From: Micromonospora sp. NBC_00421 | GTDB lineage: Bacteria > Actinomycetota > Actinomycetes > Mycobacteriales > Micromonosporaceae | Length of the DNA stretch: 64,000 nucleotides | Assembly: GCF_036017915.1 (NCBI RefSeq) | Contig: NZ_CP107929.1 | Location: 6,065,001 to 6,129,000, forward strand | Direction: 5' to 3' | Part shown: piece by piece, positions 1 to 9,927 of the stretch | How the letters are laid out: each line of letters opens with the position of its first letter | Position numbering within the stretch: position 1 is the first letter of the stretch | Made by a program: the position numbers and the translations under genes | The notes under the pieces: generated by a model | Told to the model about the DNA's origin: nothing | The model's input: only the letters and a program-made list of their open reading frames with translations | Databases searched by the model: none

Positions 1-1101
<1,101 letters not shown>

Positions 1102-1193
1102 AAGCTGCTACGCGTCCACTGTGCAACTCTGAACAAGCAAACACCCCGACTGGTCACACGACCAGCCCGCGCGTGTGTTGATATGTTCATAGA

Positions 1194-1312
1194 GTTACGG
1201 CGGTCATGGCGGAGGGGAAACGCCCGGTCACATTCCGAACCCGGAAGCTAAGCCCTCCAGCGCCGATGGTACTGCACTCGGGAGGGTGTGGGAGAGTAGG
1301 ACACCGCCGGAC
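1194..1312 (+). rRNA. rrf: 5S ribosomal RNA
   Basis: Starts at GTTACGGCGGTCATGGC and ends at the matching 3' strand near CACCGCCGGACA, giving the closed terminal helix of actinobacterial 5S rRNA at about 118 nt. The internal CCGAACCCGGAAGCTAAG block is the conserved loop B/C region. A spacer of about 90 nt separates it from 23S, as expected for the last gene of an rRNA operon. The ends are accurate to a few bases. Confidence 0.95.
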
Positions 1313-1320
1313 AACTTTCA

Positions 1321-1352
1321 CAGTAAGCCCACCCCGCGGGGTGGGCTTACTG
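1321..1352 (+). terminator. rRNA operon terminator
   Basis: A perfect inverted repeat with 15-bp arms (CAGTAAGCCCACCCC and its complement) and a 2-nt loop lies 9 nt after 5S and is followed by a pyrimidine run. It is the expected intrinsic terminator of the rRNA operon. Confidence 0.9.
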
Positions 1353-1560
1353 CATTTCCCCCGTGGTTCGGTGAATCGCCCCGGACAGGAGCCCTCACCT
1401 CGTACCGTCGATGCTGGACCCGGCTTCGGGGGGTCGCATCAGCTCAACGGAAAACGTGACGTGGAGTACGCCTCGTTCGCAATCGGAGCGGACCGGTCGG
1501 GGTACCTGCTGACCGTACGACCGGAACTGACCGTCGGGAGCGGCGGAGGCAGGAGTGGTC

Positions 1561-2187
1561 ATGAAGATCGGAATCATTGGTTCGGGGCACATCGGCGGCA
1601 CCCTCACCCGGCGGCTGCGTTCCCTCGGGCACGACGTGACAGTCACGAACTCGCGGGGGCCGCAGAGCCTGACCGAGCTGGCCCAGGAGACAGGTGCGGT
1701 CGCCGGCACCCTCGAGCAGGCCGTCCAGGACGCGGAGGTGGTGGTCGTGGCGATCCCACTGCTCGTGGTGCCCGAGCTGCCGGCACCACTCTTCGACGGC
1801 AAGATCGTCGTCGACGCGAACAACTACTACCCGCAGCGTGACGGTGACATCGCCGAGCTGCTCGACCGCAGCCTCAGCTCCAGCCGGTGGACCGCCGATC
1901 ACCTCAAGGGTGCCCGGGTGGTGAAGACCTTCAACAACATCCAGGCCGCGCACCTGATGGACCAGGGCAAGCCCGCTGGCGCCGGTGAGCGGATCGCGCT
2001 GCCGGTGGCCGGTGACGACGCCGACGCCAAGCAACTGGTGATGCAGCTCGTCGACGCGCTCGGCTTCGACCCGGTGGACGCGGGCACCCTCGACGAGAGC
2101 TGGCGGCAGCAGCCAGACACCCCCGTCTACGGCACCGACCGGGATGCCGAGGGCGTCCGCCAGGGACTCGCCGACGCCCGTCCCTGA
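1561..2187 (+). CDS. NAD(P)-binding protein, F420-dependent NADP reductase family
   Basis: 208 aa. The N-terminus KIGIIGSGHIGGTL is a Rossmann GxGxxG dinucleotide-binding loop, followed by a second strand ending at TNSRGP. The spacing and the later VVDANNYYP and VKTFNN segments match the NADPH-dependent F420 reductase family, which moves hydride between coenzyme F420 and NADP. Some members work on other substrates, so the exact reaction is inferred. The ATG at 1561 is preferred to the GTG at 1555 because AGGAG (1551-1555) sits at the right distance from the ATG. It stands alone between the rRNA terminator and a hairpin at 2288. Confidence 0.85.
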   Translation: MKIGIIGSGHIGGTLTRRLRSLGHDVTVTNSRGPQSLTELAQETGAVAGTLEQAVQDAEVVVVAIPLLVVPELPAPLFDGKIVVDANNYYPQRDGDIAELLDRSLSSSRWTADHLKGARVVKTFNNIQAAHLMDQGKPAGAGERIALPVAGDDADAKQLVMQLVDALGFDPVDAGTLDESWRQQPDTPVYGTDRDAEGVRQGLADARP

Positions 2188-2204
2188 CCAGGCCTGGCGC
2201 ATCC

Positions 2205-2271
2205 GGGGAACACCCCGGGCGGGGGCGCACCCGGGAACATCCAGGGCAGGCGGATCGGGAACACCCCGGGC
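2205..2271. repeat. Short imperfect direct repeat
   Basis: Three copies of a GGGAACA(C/T)CC(C/A)GGGC unit begin near 2205, 2232 and 2257. The rest of the 2188-2510 gap holds only a hairpin and no convincing gene. Confidence 0.6.
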
Positions 2272-2287
2272 ATACCCGGAAAGCACG

Positions 2288-2318
2288 GAGCCCCGCCGGC
2301 GATCAGCCGGCGGGGCTC
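2288..2318. terminator. Intergenic hairpin terminator
   Basis: Perfect 13-bp arms (GAGCCCCGCCGGC and its complement) around a 5-nt loop lie between the converging reductase and VanW genes. It probably works in both directions. No U-run is present, which is common for actinomycete terminators. Confidence 0.8.
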
Positions 2319-2510
2319 GTCCGTGCCTGGGCCCGGCGGGCCTCGAACCGCGCTCGTGCCGGGGCCGCCACTACCGGGCCGGCCTGACTGCGCCACCACC
2401 TCGCCCCCGACCGTGGCCCGCGCACGTCTGCCGTCCCGGCGACGGTGCCAGCGGGGCCTCGATCAGCGCTCGGATCCAGGGAGCGGGTGGGCTCAGGGAA
2501 CGGGTGGGGA

Positions 2511-4328
2511 TCAGGAGGGCTTGGGACCGCAGACGAAGTTGGGCTCGGGGTCGTAGGTCCAGCTGAACTTCTCCCGCTTGACGACCTTGCCGTCCTTCTT
2601 GATGACCCGGTACGCGTCCTGGCTGAAGCCGGTGCTGCCGGCGGCGGCGATGCACTTCGGGCCGGGCTCCAGGTGGACCGTCTTCGGCGAGGTGATGTTG
2701 CGGCGGGGGCCGTACTCGGTCTTGACGCTGTCGTAGATCTTGGTGCTCCACATCGACACGGTGATCGTGTTCGAGGTGTACGCGGTGTCGATCAGCACCC
2801 CGTACGGCGTGTTGTTGCGGAACTTGAAGTCCAGGTCCGGCCAGAAGATCGTCGACTCGATCACCGCCGGGTAGCGGCTGAAGTAGAAAGAGTGCGGCTT
2901 GTGCTCGACGTCCTGGAGGCCGGCGTAGTAGCTGGCGTTGAAGAGCGTGGTGGTGAACTGGGAGACGCCGCCACCGACCCCGGGGACCAGCTTGCCGCCG
3001 ACGATCACCGGGGCGTCCTGATAGCCCTGACCGTAGCCGCGCTCACCGGTGTGCGCGTTGAGCGAGAACGTCTCGCCCGGCTGCACGATCGTGCCGTCCA
3101 CGTCCTTCGCCGCCTGGATGATGTTCTGGCTTCGCGGTGAGGAGAGCCCGCCGGGGAACTTGGTGGAGAAGGTGGAGACCCGCTCCTTGATGCCCAGCTC
3201 GGCCAGCTTCGCCTCGGTCAGCTCCGGCTCGGCCGCCTTGAGCTGCCCGGTGACCGTGCGGCCGTCCGTCTTCGGCAGCACCGCCAGCAGGTCCCGCCCC
3301 AGCGCCGCCGAGTCGAGCTGCTGCCCGGCCCGGCCCGGCACCACCTTCGGCTTGCCGCCGGAGATGGTCAGGCCGGCGTCCTTCGGCGTGGACTCGATCG
3401 CGGCCAGTTTGCTGCCGAGCGCCGACCGGAGCCGCTTCACGTCGACCTTCGGCGTCAGCTTCCCTTCGTCGTCGGCCGGGAAGCGCAGCGCGCGGGCGAT
3501 CACCGCCGGCGGGACGCTTACCGACCCCTTGTCGGAAGTGATCGTGACCGGCGCGGCCACGGCCGGCTTCGCCAGCTCGGCGACCAGCCGGTCCACCTCC
3601 TCCCGGGTGGTCACCGGGTTCTTCTCCACCACCGGCACCGTCACCGGTTGCCCGGCCAGCCAGCCCGCGCGGACCACCTGTGCCGACTGCTCCGGATCCA
3701 GCGTCAGGCTCGGCCTGGGGTACACCGGCTTCGGGGTGGTGCCGGTGAAGATGATCGCCGGCATCGTCATGTCCCGGCCCTGCTTGCCGAGGACAGTCTT
3801 CAACGCCGCGTCCAGCTTGGCGGCGTCCACGGTCACCACCGGGTCGACCGTACGGGAGCCGAACAGCCGGTCCACCGGGTGTGCCTGCGCGGCGGTGGCG
3901 GCGGCGACGGTGGCGTCCACGTCCACGGTCAGGCCGACGTCGGCGGGGTTGATCTCCGCCCGGTTCTCGCCCACCACCACGGTCAACGGGGAGTTCATCG
4001 TGCCGGCCCGCTTCTCCAACTCGGCCCGCAGCTCCTTCGTCGCGTCGGCGCGGCTGCGGCCACCCAGCTCGGCGCCGAGCACGCTGGTGCCGCGCGGGAC
4101 GTCCCCGGCGTACGCCCAGGCACCCGCGCCGACCACCCCGGCCAGCACCGTAGCGGTCACCCCACCGGCGAGCAGCACCCGCCCGCGGCGCCACCACGGC
4201 CCGCCGCCGGAGCCCGAGCCCGCGGCCCCGCCGGCCGTCGTGGGCTCGTCCTCGCCCGGCCAGCTCACCGCGGTGACCTGCACCGTGGGGCGGTCGTCGG
4301 AGACCTGGTTGTCGCCGTACAGGGTCAC
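2511..4328 (-). CDS. VanW family protein, membrane-anchored
   Basis: 605 aa. A charged cytoplasmic tail is followed by one membrane segment at about residues 51-75 (VLLAGGVTATVLAGVVGAGA). Then come repeated putative peptidoglycan-binding (PG_binding_4-like) modules and a C-terminal VanW domain with the conserved FSLNAHTG and PGVGGGVSQF segments. VanW proteins are cell-wall associated; the biochemical role is unknown, and resemblance to the vancomycin cluster does not show resistance. The GTG at 4328 is chosen because GAGGTGG precedes it. An in-frame GTG at 4379 would add 17 residues but has no clear ribosome site. Confidence 0.85.
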   Translation of the reverse strand: MTLYGDNQVSDDRPTVQVTAVSWPGEDEPTTAGGAAGSGSGGGPWWRRGRVLLAGGVTATVLAGVVGAGAWAYAGDVPRGTSVLGAELGGRSRADATKELRAELEKRAGTMNSPLTVVVGENRAEINPADVGLTVDVDATVAAATAAQAHPVDRLFGSRTVDPVVTVDAAKLDAALKTVLGKQGRDMTMPAIIFTGTTPKPVYPRPSLTLDPEQSAQVVRAGWLAGQPVTVPVVEKNPVTTREEVDRLVAELAKPAVAAPVTITSDKGSVSVPPAVIARALRFPADDEGKLTPKVDVKRLRSALGSKLAAIESTPKDAGLTISGGKPKVVPGRAGQQLDSAALGRDLLAVLPKTDGRTVTGQLKAAEPELTEAKLAELGIKERVSTFSTKFPGGLSSPRSQNIIQAAKDVDGTIVQPGETFSLNAHTGERGYGQGYQDAPVIVGGKLVPGVGGGVSQFTTTLFNASYYAGLQDVEHKPHSFYFSRYPAVIESTIFWPDLDFKFRNNTPYGVLIDTAYTSNTITVSMWSTKIYDSVKTEYGPRRNITSPKTVHLEPGPKCIAAAGSTGFSQDAYRVIKKDGKVVKREKFSWTYDPEPNFVCGPKPS

Positions 4329-4488
4329 AGCCACCTCGATCGGACGTACCACACGGGGGGTTGCGGCCCCCGGGGACACCTACGGTAGCCAACCGGACGG
4401 CCAGCCGACAGCGTGCGTCCGGCCATCCTCACCACCGCGTGTCGTAGCCGGTCACACGGTGTATGGCCGTTCGTGGCACGGTGTCCGG

Positions 4489-4614
4489 ATGGGCGAACGG
4501 GAATTGACGTACGGTGGCGGCGGAATCGACCGGGCGGCGGCGTTGCGCGCTGACCCGCAGTGGCTCGCGGCACAGCTCGCCGCACCCGGCAGCCGGGGGC
4601 TGCCGGCCGGGTGA
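4489..4614 (+). pseudogene. Truncated N-terminus of a Nudix NAD(+) diphosphatase-like gene
   Basis: An open frame of only 41 codons. The peptide, with the segments ELTYGGGGIDRAA and RADPQWLAAQLA, resembles the N-terminal Nudix-like domain of NudC-type NAD(+) diphosphatases, normally about 300 aa long. It stops at a TGA just where the intact protein would continue, and no catalytic Nudix box follows in any frame before 4978. It is read as a gene remnant. It could also be a chance small ORF, since the family call rests on memory of the motif only. Confidence 0.45.
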
Positions 4615-4978
4615 CCGGTTTCTGCGCCGGAATCGTCACCCACAGACAACCCTCAGTCGAGCGTTATCAAAAGGTGATGTTTGTCAGTATGCCTCTACTC
4701 AGGGTGGCGGAGCCCCCTTCGGTCACGGCGATCTGGGCGAATTGAGCGAACTTCGCGGCCTGGCGATGTTAACCGTCGGTAACATCCGGACATCTTCAAG
4801 ATTGTTTCCCGTTACCGGCCGGTAGCAAGGGGTCTTGTGAGGTAGGTCGCTTCGCGGGAACATCCAATCCGCGTACTGCACGAGGCCGCCGGCCCGGTGG
4901 CAACCGCAGCACCCTCCACCCACCTCCCTCCCGAGCTGCGACCGCGCTCGGTGATGACCCCTCGCCAAGGAGAACCCC
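4615..4978. other. Non-coding leader of the DUF6230/DUF6114 operon
   Basis: No gene is seen. The stretch near 4660-4790 is less GC-rich than its surroundings. It contains the perfect 12-bp palindrome TACCGGCCGGTA at 4813-4824 and a related imperfect GTTAACCGTCGGTAAC at about 4768-4783, both possible regulator sites upstream of the start at 4979. No promoter could be fixed with confidence. Confidence 0.4.
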
Positions 4979-5581
4979 GTGAGTGAATCGGAAGGCCGCC
5001 AGCTGACCGGCGGGACACGGTGGCGTCGCTTCGCCGCGATGATGGTGCCAGCCACCGCAGTGGCCGGGGCGATCGTCTTCGGCATGTCAAACGGCGCCAT
5101 CGCCGCGTCGTTCGCCGTCTCCGGCCAGACCTTCAAGGTCGGTGCCTCCACGTTGGAGGGCACCGGCTTCAAGCAGTACGGCGGCTTCGTGAAGGAGAAG
5201 GACGGGACCGCCCACCCGGTGGCCGTCTCCGAGATCACCAACGCCAAGCTCTACGACCTCTGCCAGTCGGTGAAGGTGCCGGACATGCCGATCGTGCTCA
5301 CCATCAATGCCGGTGGCGGCGGCAAGCCGGCGACGGCCGAGGGCCTGCTCATCGACATGGATTCGCTCGGGGGCGACGCGGAGTTCACCAACATCAAGAT
5401 CGGTCGGGACGCCACCGACCTGAATGCCGGCGCCACCCCGAAGTCCTTCGGCCAGAGCGCCGACAAGGTCGTCATCAAGGACCTTGAGCAGGTGGCCCGT
5501 TCCACCAGTGCTGGTGTCTTCACCCTGAACGGCCTGAAGTTGAAGGTCAACGTCGGTGCCGCCGCCAAGGAGTGCTTCTGA
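4979..5581 (+). CDS. DUF6230 family exported protein
   Basis: 200 aa. A basic N-terminus (RWRR) leads into a hydrophobic segment at about 19-42, a signal peptide or anchor. The rest is a compact domain rich in beta and Gly, with two Cys (CQSVK and the C-terminal KECF) that could form a disulfide. The GTG start has an AAGGAGAA ribosome site 6 nt upstream. In actinomycetes DUF6230 genes usually sit directly before DUF6114 genes, as here (79-nt gap). No function is established; a cell-envelope role is inferred from the exported architecture. Confidence 0.85.
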   Translation: MSESEGRQLTGGTRWRRFAAMMVPATAVAGAIVFGMSNGAIAASFAVSGQTFKVGASTLEGTGFKQYGGFVKEKDGTAHPVAVSEITNAKLYDLCQSVKVPDMPIVLTINAGGGGKPATAEGLLIDMDSLGGDAEFTNIKIGRDATDLNAGATPKSFGQSADKVVIKDLEQVARSTSAGVFTLNGLKLKVNVGAAAKECF

Positions 5582-5659
5582 TCTGAGGACCGGGCCCGTG
5601 GCGGACACCGCGACGGGCCCCGGCTCTGTCCACCCACGTCAGAACCGCCAGGAGGACAC

Positions 5660-7270
5660 GTGAAATCCGCCCCAGCGCGGCCTGCCCGACAGAGCTGGAT
5701 CGCTCGGGCGTGGCGCGCTTTCCGCCGGTGGCGACGGGTACGGCCGTTCTGGGGCGGACTCCTCACCGCGCTGGCCGGCCTGGAGATCTTCGCCACCACC
5801 CAGATGAGCCTCGGTGGTCTCACCTTCCAGATGGGGCCGACCGGCTTTCTGTCCTGGCTGATCCCGGTCATCCTGGTCGCCTGCGGGATGCTGATGTGGT
5901 TCACGCCGCAGCAACGCTACTTCTACGCCGTCATCGCGGCGGTGACGGCTGTCTACTCCCTGATCGGGGTCAACCTCGGTGGGTTCTTCATCGGGCTGCT
6001 CCTGGGCATGGTGGGGAGCGCGCTGGGCTTCGCCTGGGTCCCGGCCCGCAGCCCGGCACCTCTTGCCGCCGGGAACGAGACGGTCACCCAGCCGGATGGG
6101 CCAGCAGAGGAGACACCCCTCGTCGACGAGTTGATGCCGCCGCGCCGGGAGGAGCACACCACCGGGCCACTGACCGACACGTTGCCCCCACCGCGCAATC
6201 CGCTCCGCGAGACGGCAGTGGTGGACCGGGAGGGAACCGGAGGCACCGACACCACGCAGGTCCTGCCGGCGGTCGAGCCGGGCGGTGGCCCCTACCGCCC
6301 GCACCATCGGGATCCGCGGCTGTACGCGGTCCTGCTGGTGCTGACCACCACCTTCATGGTCGCGTCGCTCGCGGTCCGTGGGGCGCAACCGGCACTCGCG
6401 GAGCCAGCCTGCCCGGGGCCGACGAAGGCCGCGTCAGCACCTGGTCCACGCCCGTCCGCTCCGGCCGGTCCGAGCCCCACGCCGTCCGACAGTCCGGGCC
6501 CCATGCCGTCCGGGACGCCCGGGGGTAACCTGCTCACCGACCTCCTCGACGGCGTCACCAGCCTGTTCACCGGCGACGACAGCGACGCCGGGACGGCTGC
6601 GGCCCGGGGGAACCCGGCGCGTTCCTCGAAGGCATCCCCGACCCCCGAGCCCATTCTCAGCAGGCCAGTCGTCGGTTCCGGTGCTCGACCCGGGCCGAGC
6701 ACCACCGTCCCGGCCCAGGGGTCCACCTCCCCCTCTCCGACGGAATCCGCCCGGCCCAGCCGGGGAACCTGCGGAAAGCCGGTTCCGAGCGCTTCGAAGC
6801 GGGTCGAGGTCGGCAAGCCGTTACCGAGGATCGCCGCCGAACCGGGACAGCCGACGGTAGCCCGCCAACCGTCCAAGTTGACCGGCACCAAGGTCACCAT
6901 GACCGGGCTGCGGTTCGAGGGGATCGTCGACCTGCCCACCTCGGACGGCACGCTGACGGTGCTGAAGTTCAGCATGAGCAAGGCGGTCACCGCCGACTTC
7001 ATGCTTGTCGCGGACGGTCCGGCAGGTCGCCACCAGCGGTACGTCACCGACGAGCTGACCGTACGGGGCGACGTCGCGTTCTACGCCACCCGGTTCGTCG
7101 GCCGGCTGCTCGGCATCAAGATCACGCTGACCCCGGACCTGCCGTTTCCCGACGGCATCCCGATCACCTCACCGGTCCCGATCACCTTCACCGACCCGGT
7201 GATCGACCTGGCGTTCGTCGACTCCGACACGCTGACCGCCCGACCCGCGCTGGTGCTCGACCTCTCCTGA
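5660..7270 (+). CDS. DUF6114 family membrane protein with long extracytoplasmic extension
   Basis: 536 aa. The first 120 residues form the DUF6114 core with about four hydrophobic segments (GLLTALAGLEIF, FLSWLIPVILVACG, YAVIAAVTAVYSLIGV, FFIGLLLGMVGSALGF). A fifth membrane segment lies at about 217-240. A Pro/Ser/Thr-rich linker (about 250-380) then joins a C-terminal beta-rich domain of about 140 aa. The start is supported by AGGAGG at 5650. It forms an operon with the DUF6230 gene. The long extension is larger than the usual 130-200 aa family member and may place the C-terminal domain in the cell wall. Confidence 0.85.
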   Translation: MKSAPARPARQSWIARAWRAFRRWRRVRPFWGGLLTALAGLEIFATTQMSLGGLTFQMGPTGFLSWLIPVILVACGMLMWFTPQQRYFYAVIAAVTAVYSLIGVNLGGFFIGLLLGMVGSALGFAWVPARSPAPLAAGNETVTQPDGPAEETPLVDELMPPRREEHTTGPLTDTLPPPRNPLRETAVVDREGTGGTDTTQVLPAVEPGGGPYRPHHRDPRLYAVLLVLTTTFMVASLAVRGAQPALAEPACPGPTKAASAPGPRPSAPAGPSPTPSDSPGPMPSGTPGGNLLTDLLDGVTSLFTGDDSDAGTAAARGNPARSSKASPTPEPILSRPVVGSGARPGPSTTVPAQGSTSPSPTESARPSRGTCGKPVPSASKRVEVGKPLPRIAAEPGQPTVARQPSKLTGTKVTMTGLRFEGIVDLPTSDGTLTVLKFSMSKAVTADFMLVADGPAGRHQRYVTDELTVRGDVAFYATRFVGRLLGIKITLTPDLPFPDGIPITSPVPITFTDPVIDLAFVDSDTLTARPALVLDLS

Positions 7271-7294
7271 GCTTTCCTCCACCCCCAGGTGCGT

Positions 7295-7320
7295 CGGGGG
7301 CGGGCACCCGCCCGCCCCCG
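7295..7320. terminator. Hairpin between converging genes
   Basis: Perfect 11-bp GC arms (CGGGGGCGGGC and its complement) with a 4-nt loop lie 25 nt after the DUF6114 stop and before the end of the converging DUF885 gene. Confidence 0.7.
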
Positions 7321-7426
7321 ACCACTGATCCCGGCCTGCGGCCCACCCGGCAGGGGCCGGGACCCGCCCGGCCGGCGTACCGCATCCGGCTCCGCTGGCC
7401 TGAGCGGGCGGGTGCCCGGTCACGGT

Positions 7427-9097
7427 TCAGAGGCGGGCCAGTGCCCGGCGCAGCGGGTCGAGCCCGAGCGCGCCCAGGTCGAGCGCCTGCCGGTGGAACT
7501 CCTTCAGGTCGAAGTCGGCACCCCGCCGGGCCTTCGCGTCCTCCCGGGCCTGGAGCCAGATCCGCTCGCCCACCTTGTACGACGGCGCCTGCCCCGGCCA
7601 ACCCAGGTAACGGTTCAGCTCGAACCGTAGGTTCTCCTCCGGCACCCGGCAGTGCGTGCGCATGAACTCCCAGCCCAGTTCCGGCGTCCACCGCTCACCC
7701 GGGTGGAACCCGAACGGATTGTCCCGTGGGATCTCCAGCTCCAGGTGCATGCCGATGTCGATGATCACCCGGGCCGCCCGGAACGCCTGCCCGTCCAGCA
7801 TGCCGAGCTTGTCGCCCGGGTCCTCCAGGTAGCCCAACTCGTCCATCAGCCGCTCTGAATAGAGCGCCCAACCCTCGCCGTGGCCGGAGACCCAGCACAG
7901 CAGCCGCTGCCAGCGGTTGAGCAGCTCCGCCCGGACGGCGGTCTGGGCGACCTGGAGGTGGTGGCCGGGGACGCCCTCGTGGTAGACCGTGGTCACCTCG
8001 CGCCAGGTGGAGAACTCGGTGACCCCCTGCGGCACCGCCCACCACATCCGGCCAGGACGGGAGAAGTCCTCGCTCGGCCCGGTGTAGTAGATCGACCCGT
8101 CACTGGTCGGGGCGACGCAGCACTCGATGCGGCGTACCTGCTCGGGGATGTCGAAGTGGGTGCCGTGCAGCTCGCCGATCGCCTTGTCGGCCAGCGCCTG
8201 CATCCAGTCCCGGAACGCCTCCTTGCCACGGATGGTCCGGGCCGGGTCGGCGTCCAACGCGGTCACCGCCTCGTCGATGGTGGCACCCGGGCCGGCGATC
8301 CGGGCGGCCACCGTCCGCATCTCGGCCTCCAACCGGGCCAGCTCCGCGAAACCCCAGGCGTACGTCTCGTCCAGGTCGACCTTCGCGCCGAGGAAGTACT
8401 GCGAGGCCAACTCGTAGCGCTCCCGGCCGGCGGCCTGCTTGTCCCGCCCGTGCGGGACCAGTTCGGTACGCAGGAACTGGCCGAACTCCGCGGTCGCCGC
8501 GGTCGCCGCCGCCGCACCCCGGCGCAGCTCGGTGCCGAGCGTGCCGTCGACGTCCAACCGCTGCACCAGGCCGTGGAAGAAGTTGTCGCCGTGCGGATCG
8601 GTCCAGCTGTCGCACTGCTTGGCCACCTCGGCCAGCTGCACCTTGGAGCTGACCCGGCCGGCGGCGGCGGCTTCGCGCAGGGTGGTCTTGTAGCCCTCCA
8701 ACGTGCCGGCGAAGCGGTTGAGGCGGGCGGCGACATCGGCCCGGCCCTGCTCACCCTCGGTGGACATCAGGTCGAAGACCATCCGGATCTCGTGCAGCCC
8801 GCTGGCGATCACGTTCACCTCGCTGGTGATCTCGCCCGCCTCGTAACGGGCCAGCTCCAGGCCGAGGCGTTCCTGCATGGCCTCCTTGGCGGTCCGCTCC
8901 GCCACTGACTCCGGCTCGGTCACGTCCAGGTCGGCAAGGGTGCGCCGGGTCAGCTCGGCCCGTGCCTCGTAGCCGGCGGGCGAGAGGTCGTCGAGTTGGT
9001 CGTCGTAGCCGGAGATACCGACGTAGGTGGCGCCGGTCGGGCTCAGCGGTGCCCAGTCGGCCACGTACCGGTTCGCGAGGTCATCGATTCGTCCCAC
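7427..9097 (-). CDS. DUF885 family putative zinc metallohydrolase
   Basis: 556 aa, the full length of the DUF885 family. The key motif HEGVPGHHLQ at about residues 370-379 is the family's HExxxxHH-like putative zinc site, with downstream helices around GHGEGWALYSERLM that carry further conserved acidic and histidine residues. No signal peptide is present, so it is probably cytoplasmic. Family members are predicted metallopeptidases of unproved substrate. The GTG start lies inside the upstream Uma2 gene (17-nt overlap, same strand), so the two are likely cotranscribed and translationally coupled. Confidence 0.88.
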   Translation of the reverse strand: MGRIDDLANRYVADWAPLSPTGATYVGISGYDDQLDDLSPAGYEARAELTRRTLADLDVTEPESVAERTAKEAMQERLGLELARYEAGEITSEVNVIASGLHEIRMVFDLMSTEGEQGRADVAARLNRFAGTLEGYKTTLREAAAAGRVSSKVQLAEVAKQCDSWTDPHGDNFFHGLVQRLDVDGTLGTELRRGAAAATAATAEFGQFLRTELVPHGRDKQAAGRERYELASQYFLGAKVDLDETYAWGFAELARLEAEMRTVAARIAGPGATIDEAVTALDADPARTIRGKEAFRDWMQALADKAIGELHGTHFDIPEQVRRIECCVAPTSDGSIYYTGPSEDFSRPGRMWWAVPQGVTEFSTWREVTTVYHEGVPGHHLQVAQTAVRAELLNRWQRLLCWVSGHGEGWALYSERLMDELGYLEDPGDKLGMLDGQAFRAARVIIDIGMHLELEIPRDNPFGFHPGERWTPELGWEFMRTHCRVPEENLRFELNRYLGWPGQAPSYKVGERIWLQAREDAKARRGADFDLKEFHRQALDLGALGLDPLRRALARL

Positions 9098-9749
9098 GCT
9101 GCGACCCTACGTGATCGTCGGTTCCGGTTGTCGAACACGCTTGTCGGGTTCGGGGCAGCAGGCGGGCCGGGGCGAAGTCGATCGGGAAGGGCAACCGGGA
9201 GCGCAGCCGTTGGCCACCGACCGCCCGGCACACGACCGGGTAGCCGCCGCCGTCGTCCCTACCCCACAGGGTCGCGGTCATCCGCTGGGGTCGCCGATCC
9301 AGCTCCACTCGCAGGAACCACGGCACCCCCGCCGTCGCGCAACGGCGCAGCCGGTCGACCGGGTCCGGCCGGTCACCGCGCCGGACGAACTCCACCGCCA
9401 TCGTGCACAGTGTCGCCGTCACCCAGCGTTCCTGCTCGTCGTCGGCCGGCAGGGAGTGCAGGACGGTGACGTCCGGTTGGATCCAGCAGGACGCGGTGAA
9501 GGTCAGGTTGACCCGGCCGAGCACGTGCCGGCCGGTCGCCTCGGCCGCCGGGACAAACGCGCTGGCCAGAGCCGCCGTCGCCACACTTTCGACGGCCGGC
9601 GGGAACGGGGTGACCACCAGCCGGCCGTCGACGCACTCGTGCCGGGCACCGGCCAGCGCGCCGGCCGGCAGGTGCCGCTCCGCCTGCCGTACGGTCCAAC
9701 CACCGGCCAGGGCCGGCACCGGTGCGGCACCGTTCGTCGACGACCTCAA
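9081..9749 (-). CDS. Uma2 family (DUF820) putative restriction-like endonuclease
   Basis: 222 aa. The Uma2 fold is recognised from YWRLPEG-like N-terminal spacing, a QPDVTVL strand (catalytic Asp position), AVEFV (Glu position) and the following RRCATAGVPWF helix with GVP. The usual EVxSPS and Lys of active members are changed (AVEFVRRGD), so catalysis is uncertain. The TTG start at 9749 has GGAGG 8 nt upstream. It is first of a two-gene operon with the DUF885 gene and is divergent from the EamA gene. Uma2 genes are abundant in actinomycetes and their role is unknown. Confidence 0.8.
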   Translation of the reverse strand: MRSSTNGAAPVPALAGGWTVRQAERHLPAGALAGARHECVDGRLVVTPFPPAVESVATAALASAFVPAAEATGRHVLGRVNLTFTASCWIQPDVTVLHSLPADDEQERWVTATLCTMAVEFVRRGDRPDPVDRLRRCATAGVPWFLRVELDRRPQRMTATLWGRDDGGGYPVVCRAVGGQRLRSRLPFPIDFAPARLLPRTRQACSTTGTDDHVGSQRGTNR

Positions 9750-9927
9750 TCACGACACCTCCGGTCGATCAACGAGGCGGAGCCGCCGGAGTTCCTGTCG
9801 CCTGGCTCAGGGCAGCAGGTCACCCGGACCGCCGGGATCGTCCGCAAGTCGGATGGTCTCTGTGGCCGACGACACGGTGGCCGAAATCCGCGGGACTTCG
9901 TCGTGCCACTGCGGCAGAGTGCAAGGG

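Noticed and set aside
1206..1841. Open frame running through 5S rRNA into the reductase gene
   Set aside because: It starts inside the 5S gene and is out of frame with the reductase.
2511..4328. Vancomycin resistance gene
   Set aside because: VanW-domain proteins are common in actinomycetes and no vanHAX-like genes are nearby; resistance cannot be claimed.
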